This document shows, one piece after another, positions 9,390-17,450 of a DNA stretch of 64,000 nucleotides. The position numbers and the translations under genes are program-made. The notes under the pieces were generated by a model. It saw only the letters and a program-made list of their open reading frames with translations. It had not been told where the DNA came from and searched no databases. Numbering within the stretch: the first letter of the stretch is position 1; each line of letters starts with the position of its first letter. The DNA is taken from NCBI GenBank assembly GCA_029560585.1, contig JAKQKQ010000049.1, positions 62,001-126,000 of the forward strand, given 5' to 3'. This DNA is from Verrucomicrobiota bacterium. GTDB taxonomy: Bacteria; Verrucomicrobiota; Verrucomicrobiia; JADLBR01.

Positions 9390-9405
9390 AGTTCACTGTT
9401 GAACT
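9390..9405. promoter_or_regulatory. Inverted repeat AGTTCA-N4-TGAACT, possible operator
   Basis: A perfect 6-base inverted repeat around CTGT lies 55 to 70 bases upstream of the GH115 start, inside an unusually AT-rich stretch (about 9360..9410) in otherwise GC-rich DNA. It could be a repressor half-site pair or a small hairpin in the leader. No convincing -35/-10 pair was seen. The rest of the gap 9336..9461 shows nothing else. Confidence 0.35.
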
Positions 9406-9461
9406 GGTCAGCACCGCCAACACCCCGGGGCGCGCAAGGCCGAGGGGCGATTCGGACGGTC

Positions 9462-10565
9462 TTACGGCGCACGTTTGACGGGCATCGGCCACTCGAGGCA
9501 AAAACAGTGCTGGATGGAATCTGGCACCAGCCTGGTCCCCTTGCACAGCGTCCCGTCTCGGGAATTCACCGTCAGGACATCGATCCGGGCCCGCTCGGGG
9601 AGGAACCGGAGAATCCGCAACCAGTCCGCGGCATCCTGATTGTAGTCCGACAGCAGCGCGTGCACGGTCCTGCCGTGGTCAGACGTGGAGACCAGGCGCA
9701 GCGCCTGGCTGCGGCTCTGGTCACCGGAAAGGATCAGGAAGAGGTTCTCGTGCTTCCGAAAACATTGCTCCCACATCTCCTGCGGCGTGTTGCCCCGTTC
9801 ACCGTGCACCTTCTTCCAGCGCATCCGGCCCCTGGGCGCCTCGAGATAGTCCTTCTCATTCCTTGGCTTCTCGATGGGTCCCAGATCCATGTGGGTCGTG
9901 ACGATGGCCCGGCGGCCGGCATGCGCGCAGAGCACGCCGTCGGCCCACGCGAGGACGTCGTCCGGCGCGTTGCACTCCAAGTGGAGAATTATGAAGTCCA
10001 TGCCGCCCGCGGAAAAGAGCTGGAAACTGCTGGCACCGCCTTGGGATCCCGCGGCGCCAGGCGCGCCCTCAAACGCACCACCGTACCAGGGCAGCCCAAC
10101 AAAGTGCGCGGGCCCAAACTCCCTCACGAACATCGCGCTGTTCCCGCTTGCGCTCATGTCATGGTTACCGGGAGCAACACCGTATGGCACCAGTCCATCC
10201 AGGCGATCCATGCACCGGCGCGCCACCGCCCACTGCTCGGGCACTTTGCGGTCAACGATGTCGCCGACGTGCGTGACGAATGCGACCCGCTGCGCCTCGA
10301 CGTTCCCGACAATCCAGCGCACGTGCGAATCCAGGGTGGCATTCGTGACTTCGTTGGTGCTCATCGGTTCACTCTTCGTGCCGCGGCCCCGGTACTTCTG
10401 CGAGTCAGGGATCACCACGACGCTGAATGATCCGTCCGGAGCCGCGTCCAAGGTCGGCTCCGATGGGGCGACAGCGGGGCGCGCCACCACGGCAACCGCC
10501 AATGCGAGAACGGCAGGACGCAACAATTGCCGGAACTGCTTTCCTGCGGCATCCATACGTTGCAT
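9462..10565 (-). CDS. Secreted calcineurin-like metallophosphoesterase
   Basis: A 367-residue protein with a hydrophobic leader (about residues 12-33) and the complete dimetal phosphoesterase motif series: VIPDSQ (Asp54), HVGDIVD (Asp102, Asp105), APGNHDM (Asn134, His135), HMDLG and SGDQSRSQ, where the usual GHxH is replaced by GDQSR. Such exported enzymes in glycan loci may remove phosphate from phosphorylated glycans or nucleotides; no substrate can be read out. It is divergently oriented to 10733..11818, with a 167-base gap between them, and ends 126 bases before GH115, so it may be its own transcription unit. Confidence 0.8.
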   Translation of the reverse strand: MQRMDAAGKQFRQLLRPAVLALAVAVVARPAVAPSEPTLDAAPDGSFSVVVIPDSQKYRGRGTKSEPMSTNEVTNATLDSHVRWIVGNVEAQRVAFVTHVGDIVDRKVPEQWAVARRCMDRLDGLVPYGVAPGNHDMSASGNSAMFVREFGPAHFVGLPWYGGAFEGAPGAAGSQGGASSFQLFSAGGMDFIILHLECNAPDDVLAWADGVLCAHAGRRAIVTTHMDLGPIEKPRNEKDYLEAPRGRMRWKKVHGERGNTPQEMWEQCFRKHENLFLILSGDQSRSQALRLVSTSDHGRTVHALLSDYNQDAADWLRILRFLPERARIDVLTVNSRDGTLCKGTRLVPDSIQHCFCLEWPMPVKRAP

Positions 10566-10656
10566 TTGCGGGCCCCCGACAAACAGTCAGTCGGCCGATC
10601 GGATGTGGGATGTTATCCGCCCGTCACCGGCAAATCAACGCTGGGGGATTCCACGC

Positions 10657-10684
10657 TTGAGGACCCAGCCCTGCGCGGCAAAAT
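10657..10684 (+). promoter_or_regulatory. Possible promoter of the plus-strand esterase
   Basis: TTGAGG (10657-10662), a 16-base spacer, then CAAAAT (10679-10684) is the best sigma-70-like pair in the divergent gap 10566..10732, about 49 bases before the ATG of the plus-strand gene. Each box matches four of six consensus bases, so this is only suggestive. Confidence 0.25.
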
Positions 10685-10732
10685 AGCGGCGCCTCGCAAA
10701 CCAGCCACCCGTTTGGCACGAAACATACGACC

Positions 10733-11818
10733 ATGACGACAAAGAATTCGATGCTGTGGGCCTTGCTTGTTCTGGTGCACGCACCCCTCGGGACGGCCGA
10801 GGCCCCCGCGAAAGCAGAACAGGCGCCGTTCTATCCCGACAAGATGAAGCTGCTGGTCTGGCGCGACGGTCAGGGCGCGGAACATCCCGTGTCAAACCCA
10901 GAGGACTGGCAGCGGCGCCGCTCGCACATCCTCGCCAACATGCAGCTCGTGATGGGGCCCCTGCCCGGACCGGCGTGCCGCGTGCCGCTCGATGTCCAGG
11001 TGCTTCAGACCGAGACGCTGCCAGAGCTGACGCGGAAGAAGATTTCCTATGCCGCCACGAAGGACTATCGGGTGCCTGCTTACCTGCTGGTGCCGCGGGG
11101 GCTGACCGGCCGGGCGCCCGCGATGCTCTGCCTGCACGGAACAGGCGGCCCGCGCGGCCGCACGGCGGGCCTCGGCGCCGACTATCCCCGCTATGCGCTA
11201 GAACTGGCCCAGCGCGGCTACGTAACCATCGCCCCCGATTATGTCTTGCTGGGCGAGAATCAGACCGACCCCGAACAGGCGGGATTCGCGAGCGGTACCA
11301 TGATGGGCGTGTGGAATCACATGCGCGCCGTGGACCTGCTCCAGGAGTTGCCCGAGGTCGATCCGGAACGCATCGGGTGCGTGGGCGTCTCCCTCGGGGG
11401 CCACAACTCACTGTTCGTCGGTGTCTTCGATCCCCGCCTCAAGGTCATGGTCTCAAGCTCTGGATTCGATTCATTCAACGACTACAAGGGCGGCGACCTG
11501 TCGGGCTGGTGCCAGCCGCGCTACATGATGCGCATCCAGAATGTCTACGGCAAAGACCCCAAGAAAATGCCGTTCGATTTTCCCGAGGTGCTCGCCGCGC
11601 TGGCGCCGCGGTACCTGTATGTCCACGCGCCGCTGGACGACAGCAATTTCCGGGTCGAGAGCGCGAGGCGATGCGTCGGCGCCGCGTCGGCCATCTATTC
11701 TCTCTTGGGCGCCCCCGATCACATCGAGGCCGTGTACCCGTTGGGCGCGCACGGTTTTCCGCCCGAGGCGCGCGGGGCCGCATACCGGTTCATCGATCGG
11801 GTGCTGAAGCGCCCCTAG
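10733..11818 (+). CDS. Secreted alpha/beta hydrolase, acetyl-xylan-esterase-like
   Basis: The only convincing plus-strand gene in the window. The 361-residue product has a leader (residues 1-23), LCLHGTGGPRGR at 132-143, APDYVLLGEN, the nucleophile elbow GVSLGGH (Ser220) and a late GAHGFPPE likely holding the catalytic His. The layout resembles the large secreted acetyl esterase / dienelactone-hydrolase-like group common in glycan loci. No strong ribosome-binding site precedes the ATG. It is transcribed away from the metallophosphoesterase gene and toward the oxidoreductase gene, with a hairpin between them. Its isolation in orientation suggests independent regulation or later insertion. Confidence 0.78.
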   Translation: MTTKNSMLWALLVLVHAPLGTAEAPAKAEQAPFYPDKMKLLVWRDGQGAEHPVSNPEDWQRRRSHILANMQLVMGPLPGPACRVPLDVQVLQTETLPELTRKKISYAATKDYRVPAYLLVPRGLTGRAPAMLCLHGTGGPRGRTAGLGADYPRYALELAQRGYVTIAPDYVLLGENQTDPEQAGFASGTMMGVWNHMRAVDLLQELPEVDPERIGCVGVSLGGHNSLFVGVFDPRLKVMVSSSGFDSFNDYKGGDLSGWCQPRYMMRIQNVYGKDPKKMPFDFPEVLAALAPRYLYVHAPLDDSNFRVESARRCVGAASAIYSLLGAPDHIEAVYPLGAHGFPPEARGAAYRFIDRVLKRP

Positions 11819-11857
11819 GCAAAAACGTCGGGCGCTGTTCGCGGGCGCGGCTCGTGC

Positions 11858-11880
11858 CCCGGCCCAGGATCCGGGCCGGG
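11858..11880 (+). terminator. GC-rich hairpin between convergent genes
   Basis: CCCGGCCC (11858-11865), a 7-base loop and GGGCCGGG (11873-11880) form a perfect 8-bp stem 40 bases after the plus-strand stop, followed by AGGGTTTT. The position between convergent genes and the short T run fit an intrinsic terminator for 10733..11818, though the T run is short. Confidence 0.55.
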
Positions 11881-11914
11881 AGGGTTTTGGACTGCGGCGG
11901 CACCGGGCGGCCGC

Positions 11915-13294
11915 TCAAAGTTTCCACGGGCCACGCATGGGCCGATCCAACAACCGATTGGCCTCGTCGTCGTTGGTGAATGTCTCGCGGGCCGAATCCC
12001 ATTGCAGTTTCCGCCCCAGCTTGATCGCTATCTGCTGCAGGTTGCACATCGTGTCGGAATAGAATGCAACGTCTATCGGTGCCGCCGGCTTGGTCTTGCC
12101 CTTCACCGCATCGATGAAGTTCACGTGGTGGTTGTCGCTCCTGAAGAGGTTGATCTCATCGGGGCCGACCGTCGCCCTGATCAGTGACTGCGGGTTGGCG
12201 TCCATCCGCTTCCGGTCCACATGCACCCACCCCTCGCTGCCGATGAACATCACGCCGTGGCCGTGGTCGTTGGCCTGCATCGGATGCTGCTTGCTTGTCT
12301 TGTCATCCATGTGGATGAGCGTCACGCCATTGGCATACCGGTTCTCCACCTGCCAGCTTGTCGCGGCGTCGGTGAGCATCCCCTGCGGAAACTCCCCCTT
12401 GCCCTCGATCGTTATCGGCCCGGAAAGGTCGCTGCCGTTTCCCCATTGCGCGATGTCGAGGTGGTGGACGCCCCAGTTGCCGATCATCCCCATGCAATAA
12501 TCCAAGATGCAGTACCAGATGCTGTATCCCCCGAATGTTCCCTCGCCCTTGGTCCAGGGACGGCAACGCTGAAAACAGTAGGGGGCCATCGGCGCGGGTC
12601 CGAGCCACATCTCATAATCGAGTTCCTTGGGCACGGGCTCGGTGGGTTGAATCGGGCATGTCCAGCTCCCAGGGACGCCGACGAGAATGGTCTGCAGCCG
12701 GCCTATTCTCCCATTGCGCACCAGCTCACATGCGCGGCGAAAATTGCCGCCAGACCGCTGCTGGGTTCCGAACTGGAAGACAACCCCGCTCTCTTTGACG
12801 GCTTTTCGGACTGCCTGTGCGGCGCGGAAGCTCCAGCCGATAGGCTTTTCGCAATACATATGCTTCTTCTGCCGAGCGGCCTCGATGGCCATCAGCGGAT
12901 GCCAGTGATCGGGCGCCGTGATCTGCACCGCGTCGATGTCTTTCCGCGCCATCAGCTCCCGGAAATCCCCATACGCCGCACACGCGTCGTTCCCATAAAA
13001 CTTGTCCACCGCCCTCTTGCCATCGAGCCGGCGGCTCTCATGCACATCGCATACCGCAACCACCTGGACGTCCTCCGTATTGCCCAGGAACGCCCCCATG
13101 TTGCCCTTTCCCTGGATGCCCAGACCTATGCATCCCAGGGTGACTTTGTTGCTGGGCGCGGTCGCGCCATCCTTCCCCAACACCGACGACGGAACGATCT
13201 GCGGAAACACGGCGCCCCCCGCAGCCGTTGCCATCTGCTTCAAAAATTGCCGGCGGTGGACCGGACATCTTGTCATCTGCTTCATGGTTTCCAT
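11915..13294 (-). CDS. Gfo/Idh/MocA-family oxidoreductase with Tat signal
   Basis: NAD(P)-dependent sugar-type oxidoreductase, 459 residues from ATG 13294. The leader carries HRRQFLK (Arg14, Arg15) and an Ala-rich core, a twin-arginine signal, so the protein is probably exported folded with its cofactor. The Rossmann motif CIGLGIQGKGNMG is followed by AVCDVHES, the catalytic-Lys block YCEKPIG and the His block VHHLDIAQWG. Such exported family members are abundant in PVC-type bacteria; a few are known to act on glycosides through a transient keto step, but the substrate here is unknown. The frame extends upstream to 13357, but ATG 13294 places the leader correctly. A repeat cluster lies 60-100 bases upstream. 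Confidence 0.85.
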   Translation of the reverse strand: METMKQMTRCPVHRRQFLKQMATAAGGAVFPQIVPSSVLGKDGATAPSNKVTLGCIGLGIQGKGNMGAFLGNTEDVQVVAVCDVHESRRLDGKRAVDKFYGNDACAAYGDFRELMARKDIDAVQITAPDHWHPLMAIEAARQKKHMYCEKPIGWSFRAAQAVRKAVKESGVVFQFGTQQRSGGNFRRACELVRNGRIGRLQTILVGVPGSWTCPIQPTEPVPKELDYEMWLGPAPMAPYCFQRCRPWTKGEGTFGGYSIWYCILDYCMGMIGNWGVHHLDIAQWGNGSDLSGPITIEGKGEFPQGMLTDAATSWQVENRYANGVTLIHMDDKTSKQHPMQANDHGHGVMFIGSEGWVHVDRKRMDANPQSLIRATVGPDEINLFRSDNHHVNFIDAVKGKTKPAAPIDVAFYSDTMCNLQQIAIKLGRKLQWDSARETFTNDDEANRLLDRPMRGPWKL

Positions 13295-13354
13295 TCCCGG
13301 GCTACTCGGCTGTCGTCTCATGGCGCCATTATCGCGCACGCGCACACCGCACAC

Positions 13355-13395
13355 CATTTCGATATTTTCGAAAAGAACTTTCGAAATATTTGAAG
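13355..13395. promoter_or_regulatory. TTTCGAWA repeat cluster, candidate operator/promoter
   Basis: Within an AT-rich island there are three copies of TTTCGAWA (13357-13364 TTTCGATA, 13366-13373 and 13379-13386 TTTCGAAA). The last two are arms of a near-perfect inverted repeat (ATATTTTCGAAA / TTTCGAAATAT). Even palindromes with a central CG are typical of LacI-type operators. The island is upstream of the oxidoreductase start (13294) and after the stop of the beta-helix gene (13460). No regulator gene is in the window. Confidence 0.45.
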
Positions 13396-13459
13396 GCCGT
13401 TCCGCGCGCGAGCGGGCGCGTCTCTTTGTCTCACGTCGTTGCCGCCCGCCGCAAGATCC

Positions 13460-15661
13460 TCATGGTTTCGTCCCGGATTGGGCCGGGTTTTCCTTCTCGT
13501 CAAAACCCCGAATGCGGTTATCGCCCAACTTAAAGTCGCCGGTGGCAACGATGGCCCGGGTCGCGTTCGTCGCATCACCGCGTTCGATCAGATTGTCCCG
13601 AAATAACGACGTGTCGCTGCCGTGTCCGTCCAACACGATCGGCTCCTGGCAGCCGGTGACCGTGTTATCGTGAATGAGCCAGTTCACCGATGGCGCGATG
13701 ACCTCGAACCGATCGCCCGCCTTCATCGGCCGCGCCTCGCGCAACGTGAAGCGCAGGGTCTCTGGATCGAATGACTCGATGACCGACTCACCGCCGGCCG
13801 GCTTGCCCTTGCCATCGAGCCAAGCGAGGCGCCAACCGCGGCACGCCTGCGGCCGGATTCGATCCAGCGGAAGGCCTGCGGGCGATTTGGAGCGCGTGAA
13901 AGTCCGGTCATCCACTACCTCGCCGACGCGCGCCTCGCCCCGCGCCGAGGCGATGCCGATGCCGCAGTTGCGGATCAGATTGTCATGGATGTTCACGTTC
14001 AAGGCCGGTTCCCGGAGCCGGACGCCGGCGACCGTCGGATCGACGGGACCCCGAACGTAGACCTGATTGTCGCTGACGATCGTGTCGTTGGCGCTGATGT
14101 TGATGGCCGTGCGCGGCACTGCCTTTTGGCCGATGCAGGTCATATCAAAAATGTTACCCGCGATGATCGTATTGCCCGAGGCGTAATGGAGGGGATCGGT
14201 GGCGCCAGATGCCTCGACGCATGACGAGCCAAAGTTCACGAACAGGTTGTTCCGGATGATCACCTGTGTCGCGCCCACGGCGGAGCGAATGGCGCAACCA
14301 CCGTAGGGCACGTTGCTCTCAAATACGTTGTCGGCGATGATGTGCTGCCCCGCACCGAGCGCCGGGTAGGTCGCATCGCGATTTGCGGGGCCGAGGTTGC
14401 CCATCGCCACCGTGCCGGAGTTGCGGACGTAGTTGCCGACGAACTTCACGAACCGCGACGCGCCCTCCCACGAGCATCCCCCCACGTCCACGATGCGGCA
14501 GTGCAGCACGCTCGTGTTCTCGGTGCCGCACATGACGTCGTTGAAGGCGTTGCGCGCGGAATCGGTAACCGAGCAGCGCAAGTAGGTGATCCATTGCGAA
14601 TACGGTCTGCCAGGTTTCGCCGTGCCCCGGCTGGGTCCACCCGACACGAAACACTCGCCCGACATCCGGCTGGCGTGGCAATTCTCCACCAGGACGCGCT
14701 CCGTTCCGCTGATCGTCACCCCGTTGCAATGCTTCAGGCCGAAACCCCAGATGTAGGTCGACCCGCGAGTGTTGATGTAACCCGCCTTGTCGCGCTCGTC
14801 GAATCCCATGAAGCCCGTCATGCGGAAGTTCCGGAGCGTCACATCCGTTCCGCCCGACAGCGTGAAGCAAGCGCCCTCACCATCGCCGATGTCCAATAAC
14901 GTGTCGGCCGCAGTGGCTCCTTCGATGGCGATCGCCCCGGCATTCCTCACCGCGATGGTGTGCGCCAGGCGATAATGCCCCGCGGGAACGCGCAGGTTGC
15001 GTTTCTCCCTGAGCGCCTGGTCGACGGCCGCCTGCAGCGCGAACGTGTCATTGTGCCGGACCACGGCGTCCCGCACCGTCCGGTTCGCCGCCTCCTCCAG
15101 CGTCAGCACCTTCCCATCCACCTTCGCGATCCGGCTCACGAGCTGGTCCCGCGCACCGAACGCGATCACATAGCCGGACTCCCAGTCGCGCTTGTTCAGC
15201 CGCACCTCGACCCCGCCGCCCAGCGGCTGCCAGTCGTGCGTGATGGGAACCTTCGGATGCCACGTCCGGCCGAGGTCGTCGCTCCACCGGAACGCGGGCG
15301 AGGCCGATGGCTCGATGTCCACTATATAGATCACCCAGCTCCCGGCACTGCCGTCGTAGCCGCGCACGTCCACCGAATCATTCAGCGGTTTGGAATTGTA
15401 GTAGGGCAAGCCCGTGCCCCAGAGCTGCGTCCGAGTGTAGCGGATTTTGCACTTCGACACCATGACGCCCTGGCCAACCTTGAAATCACCGACATCTGCG
15501 ACGGTGATCTCCTTCGAGCCATCGGTGGTCGCCGCGACCGTCTCGAACCTCGAACCCGAGGCGCCAAAGTCGCGCGCGTCAAGCAATCCCGGACTATCGG
15601 CGCGCGCGACACCGAGGCCGAGGCACACATGGGCGGCGATGAGTGCGCTCAAGGATCTCAT
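13460..15661 (-). CDS. Parallel beta-helix protein 1, pectate-lyase-3-like
   Basis: A 733-residue secreted protein with a Sec leader (MRSLSALIAAHVCLGLGVARA). A compact N-terminal region of about 190 residues begins LDARDFGASGSRFETVAATT and leads into a right-handed beta-helix with repeated N/D-rich turns such as IIADNVFESN, VIIRNNLFVNFG and IIAGNIFDMT. A non-helical insert (GEVVDDRTFT to RFEVIAP) precedes the last coils. The fold fits polysaccharide lyases, GH28/GH55-type hydrolases or epimerases; no catalytic set is certain. It is clearly paralogous over the full length to 17447..19600. ATG 15661 is chosen for the signal peptide although the frame extends to 15871, which would overlap the upstream esterase gene. 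Confidence 0.75.
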   Translation of the reverse strand: MRSLSALIAAHVCLGLGVARADSPGLLDARDFGASGSRFETVAATTDGSKEITVADVGDFKVGQGVMVSKCKIRYTRTQLWGTGLPYYNSKPLNDSVDVRGYDGSAGSWVIYIVDIEPSASPAFRWSDDLGRTWHPKVPITHDWQPLGGGVEVRLNKRDWESGYVIAFGARDQLVSRIAKVDGKVLTLEEAANRTVRDAVVRHNDTFALQAAVDQALREKRNLRVPAGHYRLAHTIAVRNAGAIAIEGATAADTLLDIGDGEGACFTLSGGTDVTLRNFRMTGFMGFDERDKAGYINTRGSTYIWGFGLKHCNGVTISGTERVLVENCHASRMSGECFVSGGPSRGTAKPGRPYSQWITYLRCSVTDSARNAFNDVMCGTENTSVLHCRIVDVGGCSWEGASRFVKFVGNYVRNSGTVAMGNLGPANRDATYPALGAGQHIIADNVFESNVPYGGCAIRSAVGATQVIIRNNLFVNFGSSCVEASGATDPLHYASGNTIIAGNIFDMTCIGQKAVPRTAINISANDTIVSDNQVYVRGPVDPTVAGVRLREPALNVNIHDNLIRNCGIGIASARGEARVGEVVDDRTFTRSKSPAGLPLDRIRPQACRGWRLAWLDGKGKPAGGESVIESFDPETLRFTLREARPMKAGDRFEVIAPSVNWLIHDNTVTGCQEPIVLDGHGSDTSLFRDNLIERGDATNATRAIVATGDFKLGDNRIRGFDEKENPAQSGTKP

Positions 15662-15710
15662 TGCTTTGCCGGTACCGCGATCGTCCCCTTGTTCCATGGG
15701 TTGAGTAAAA

Positions 15711-17450
15711 TCATGGTTTGAGCCATCGCTCGAACCAGGCGAGCATTTCCTGGCGCATCTCGGGTGTGTAGGCGTGGCCCACGTCGGGGTAGAGGATGCT
15801 CTTGAACCTATCGCTCGCACCAAGCGTGGCATAAACACGACCGACTTTCTCCTCAAGCGCCCTGATGCCATCCGCCGGCGATCCGTAATCGAGATCCCCG
15901 GTCAGCGCGAGGAAAGGCCGCGGCGCGATCAGGGCGAGAACGCCCTCGGTGTCAAAGTGCTTCAAGATGCCGTAGCTGAAGTAATAGAGCCCGTGCCCGC
16001 GCAGGTTGCCGTGCCGGATCAGGTTCTCATAGCGCGTGAGACAGGCCACCCCCACCGCGGCCGCTATCCGGTCATCCACCGCGGACAGCCACCACGACCG
16101 CGTGCTGCCCATGCTCATGCCCGTCGCCCCGATCCGCGCCCCGTCCACCTCGGGACGCGCGCAAAGATAATCGAGCGCGATCTGGTCATCGCGGACGAAC
16201 ATCCCCCACAGTGTCCGGCCGAGCCACAGATTCCATTTGAACAGGCGGTCCTGCGCCGCGACGAAAGAATCGGCCACGTCGCGCCGATAGCTCTCCAGCG
16301 CGCCGGACGGCCCATTCGCCGCGCGCTCCCCATAGAGGCACGCGTCCGGCGCCAGCACCACGTAACCGGCGCGGACGAATGCCTCACCCAGCGGGAGTTC
16401 GCCCCCATTCGTGTTGGGAGTGATGAGCTGGTTCTTGTCGGGCGTCGAGGAGTGGAGCCAGAGGATCGCCGGCGCCGGCCCCCGCCGTTTCTCGGGAACG
16501 AGCAGCAGCGCGCTGATATCGTTGCCGTCGCCGTTGTCGATGGCCACTCGCTCGAGCGTGTACCCGCACCGGATCTCGCGGCTCACAACGCGCGCCCGCG
16601 GCGGTGAGGGCCGGGGCGGCAGCTCACCCAGCGAATTCACGACGGTCCTGTGAACCGATGCGCGCTGCTCTCTCCAGGCCTCCGGGCTGGACGGCATCGC
16701 GAATTCGCCGAATTTGAAATTCCGATACTTCGTCGGCACCGCCGCGTCGCGCTCCGCCTCGGCCTTGCGGTAGCGCTCCGCCGCCTCCGGGCCCGAGGGC
16801 TTGGGCGCCGAGGCCGCCGAATACTTTTTCACGATCCACTGACGCATCACGCAATCGGCCACCGCCTCAGCGAGGCGTTCGTCACCGCCTTTGGGCCCCG
16901 CCAGCCCACGCAGGTCATGCACCGGGATCCCCGCCTCCCGCATCACCGCCAGTGCAATGGCGTTGATCTTCCCCTCGAGCCCCTCTCCCGCGTCCGGGGC
17001 CCCGATGGCAAAAACCAGCGCGGCAGAGGTCTCCTTCTGCAGTCGCGAAACGATCTTCCGGAGATTTGTCTCGTATCGCGATACCGCGTCCTGCGGTCCG
17101 TCCCCTTTCAGATTCCCGCACCCCTCAAGGCCAAATTCAAAATGCGCGACGGACGGTTGTTCGCGGATGACCCAATCGGCGAGGCCCTCAAACATGGCGC
17201 CGCTTCCGGCCACGCCCGCCGGCACACCCACGACCACCGCACGACCCTCCAACTTCTTCGCGACCAGAGGCAAGTAACCGGGCGGTCCCCCGGCATCCAA
17301 TAAGACAATCTTCGGCAATCCGGCGCCGGATTTCGCCTGTTCCGCCCCCGGCGCGGAAAGGCACAAGGCCGACATGCCAGCGGCACAGCAAACACTACCT
17401 GCCGCCATGGCGGCCCACATGACTCCAGATCGATCACGTGATCTCATCAT
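15711..17450 (-). CDS. Esterase: degenerate SGNH domain fused to alpha/beta hydrolase
   Basis: A 579-residue secreted protein. Residues about 45-205 follow the SGNH-hydrolase layout (GYLPLVAKKLEG, then HFEFGLEGCGNL, YETNLRKIVSRL, INAIALAVMREAGIPVHDL), but block I reads LLDAGG in place of GDS, and the distal Asp-x-x-His is missing, so that domain is probably inactive. Residues about 230-579 form an alpha/beta hydrolase with LWLHSSTPDKN, nucleophile elbow GMSMGS, acid TGDLDYG and DVGHAYTPE, resembling acetyl-xylan esterase/dienelactone-hydrolase-like enzymes. The start overlaps the stop of beta-helix protein 2 by ATGA. The gene is sandwiched between two paralogous beta-helix genes, so deacylation of the same polymer is likely. 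Confidence 0.8.
   Translation of the reverse strand: MMRSRDRSGVMWAAMAAGSVCCAAGMSALCLSAPGAEQAKSGAGLPKIVLLDAGGPPGYLPLVAKKLEGRAVVVGVPAGVAGSGAMFEGLADWVIREQPSVAHFEFGLEGCGNLKGDGPQDAVSRYETNLRKIVSRLQKETSAALVFAIGAPDAGEGLEGKINAIALAVMREAGIPVHDLRGLAGPKGGDERLAEAVADCVMRQWIVKKYSAASAPKPSGPEAAERYRKAEAERDAAVPTKYRNFKFGEFAMPSSPEAWREQRASVHRTVVNSLGELPPRPSPPRARVVSREIRCGYTLERVAIDNGDGNDISALLLVPEKRRGPAPAILWLHSSTPDKNQLITPNTNGGELPLGEAFVRAGYVVLAPDACLYGERAANGPSGALESYRRDVADSFVAAQDRLFKWNLWLGRTLWGMFVRDDQIALDYLCARPEVDGARIGATGMSMGSTRSWWLSAVDDRIAAAVGVACLTRYENLIRHGNLRGHGLYYFSYGILKHFDTEGVLALIAPRPFLALTGDLDYGSPADGIRALEEKVGRVYATLGASDRFKSILYPDVGHAYTPEMRQEMLAWFERWLKP

Noticed and set aside
7722-10430. Very long plus-strand open frame antisense to GH115 and the metallophosphoesterase
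   Set aside because: It runs across two clear minus-strand genes and the gap between them, is Arg/His/Pro-rich and has no family motifs. Long antisense frames are expected opposite high-GC genes.
15661-15871. Longer N-terminal form of beta-helix protein 1
   Set aside because: The extra residues overlap the upstream esterase gene, look Arg/Ser/Pro-rich, and push the signal peptide to residue 70.
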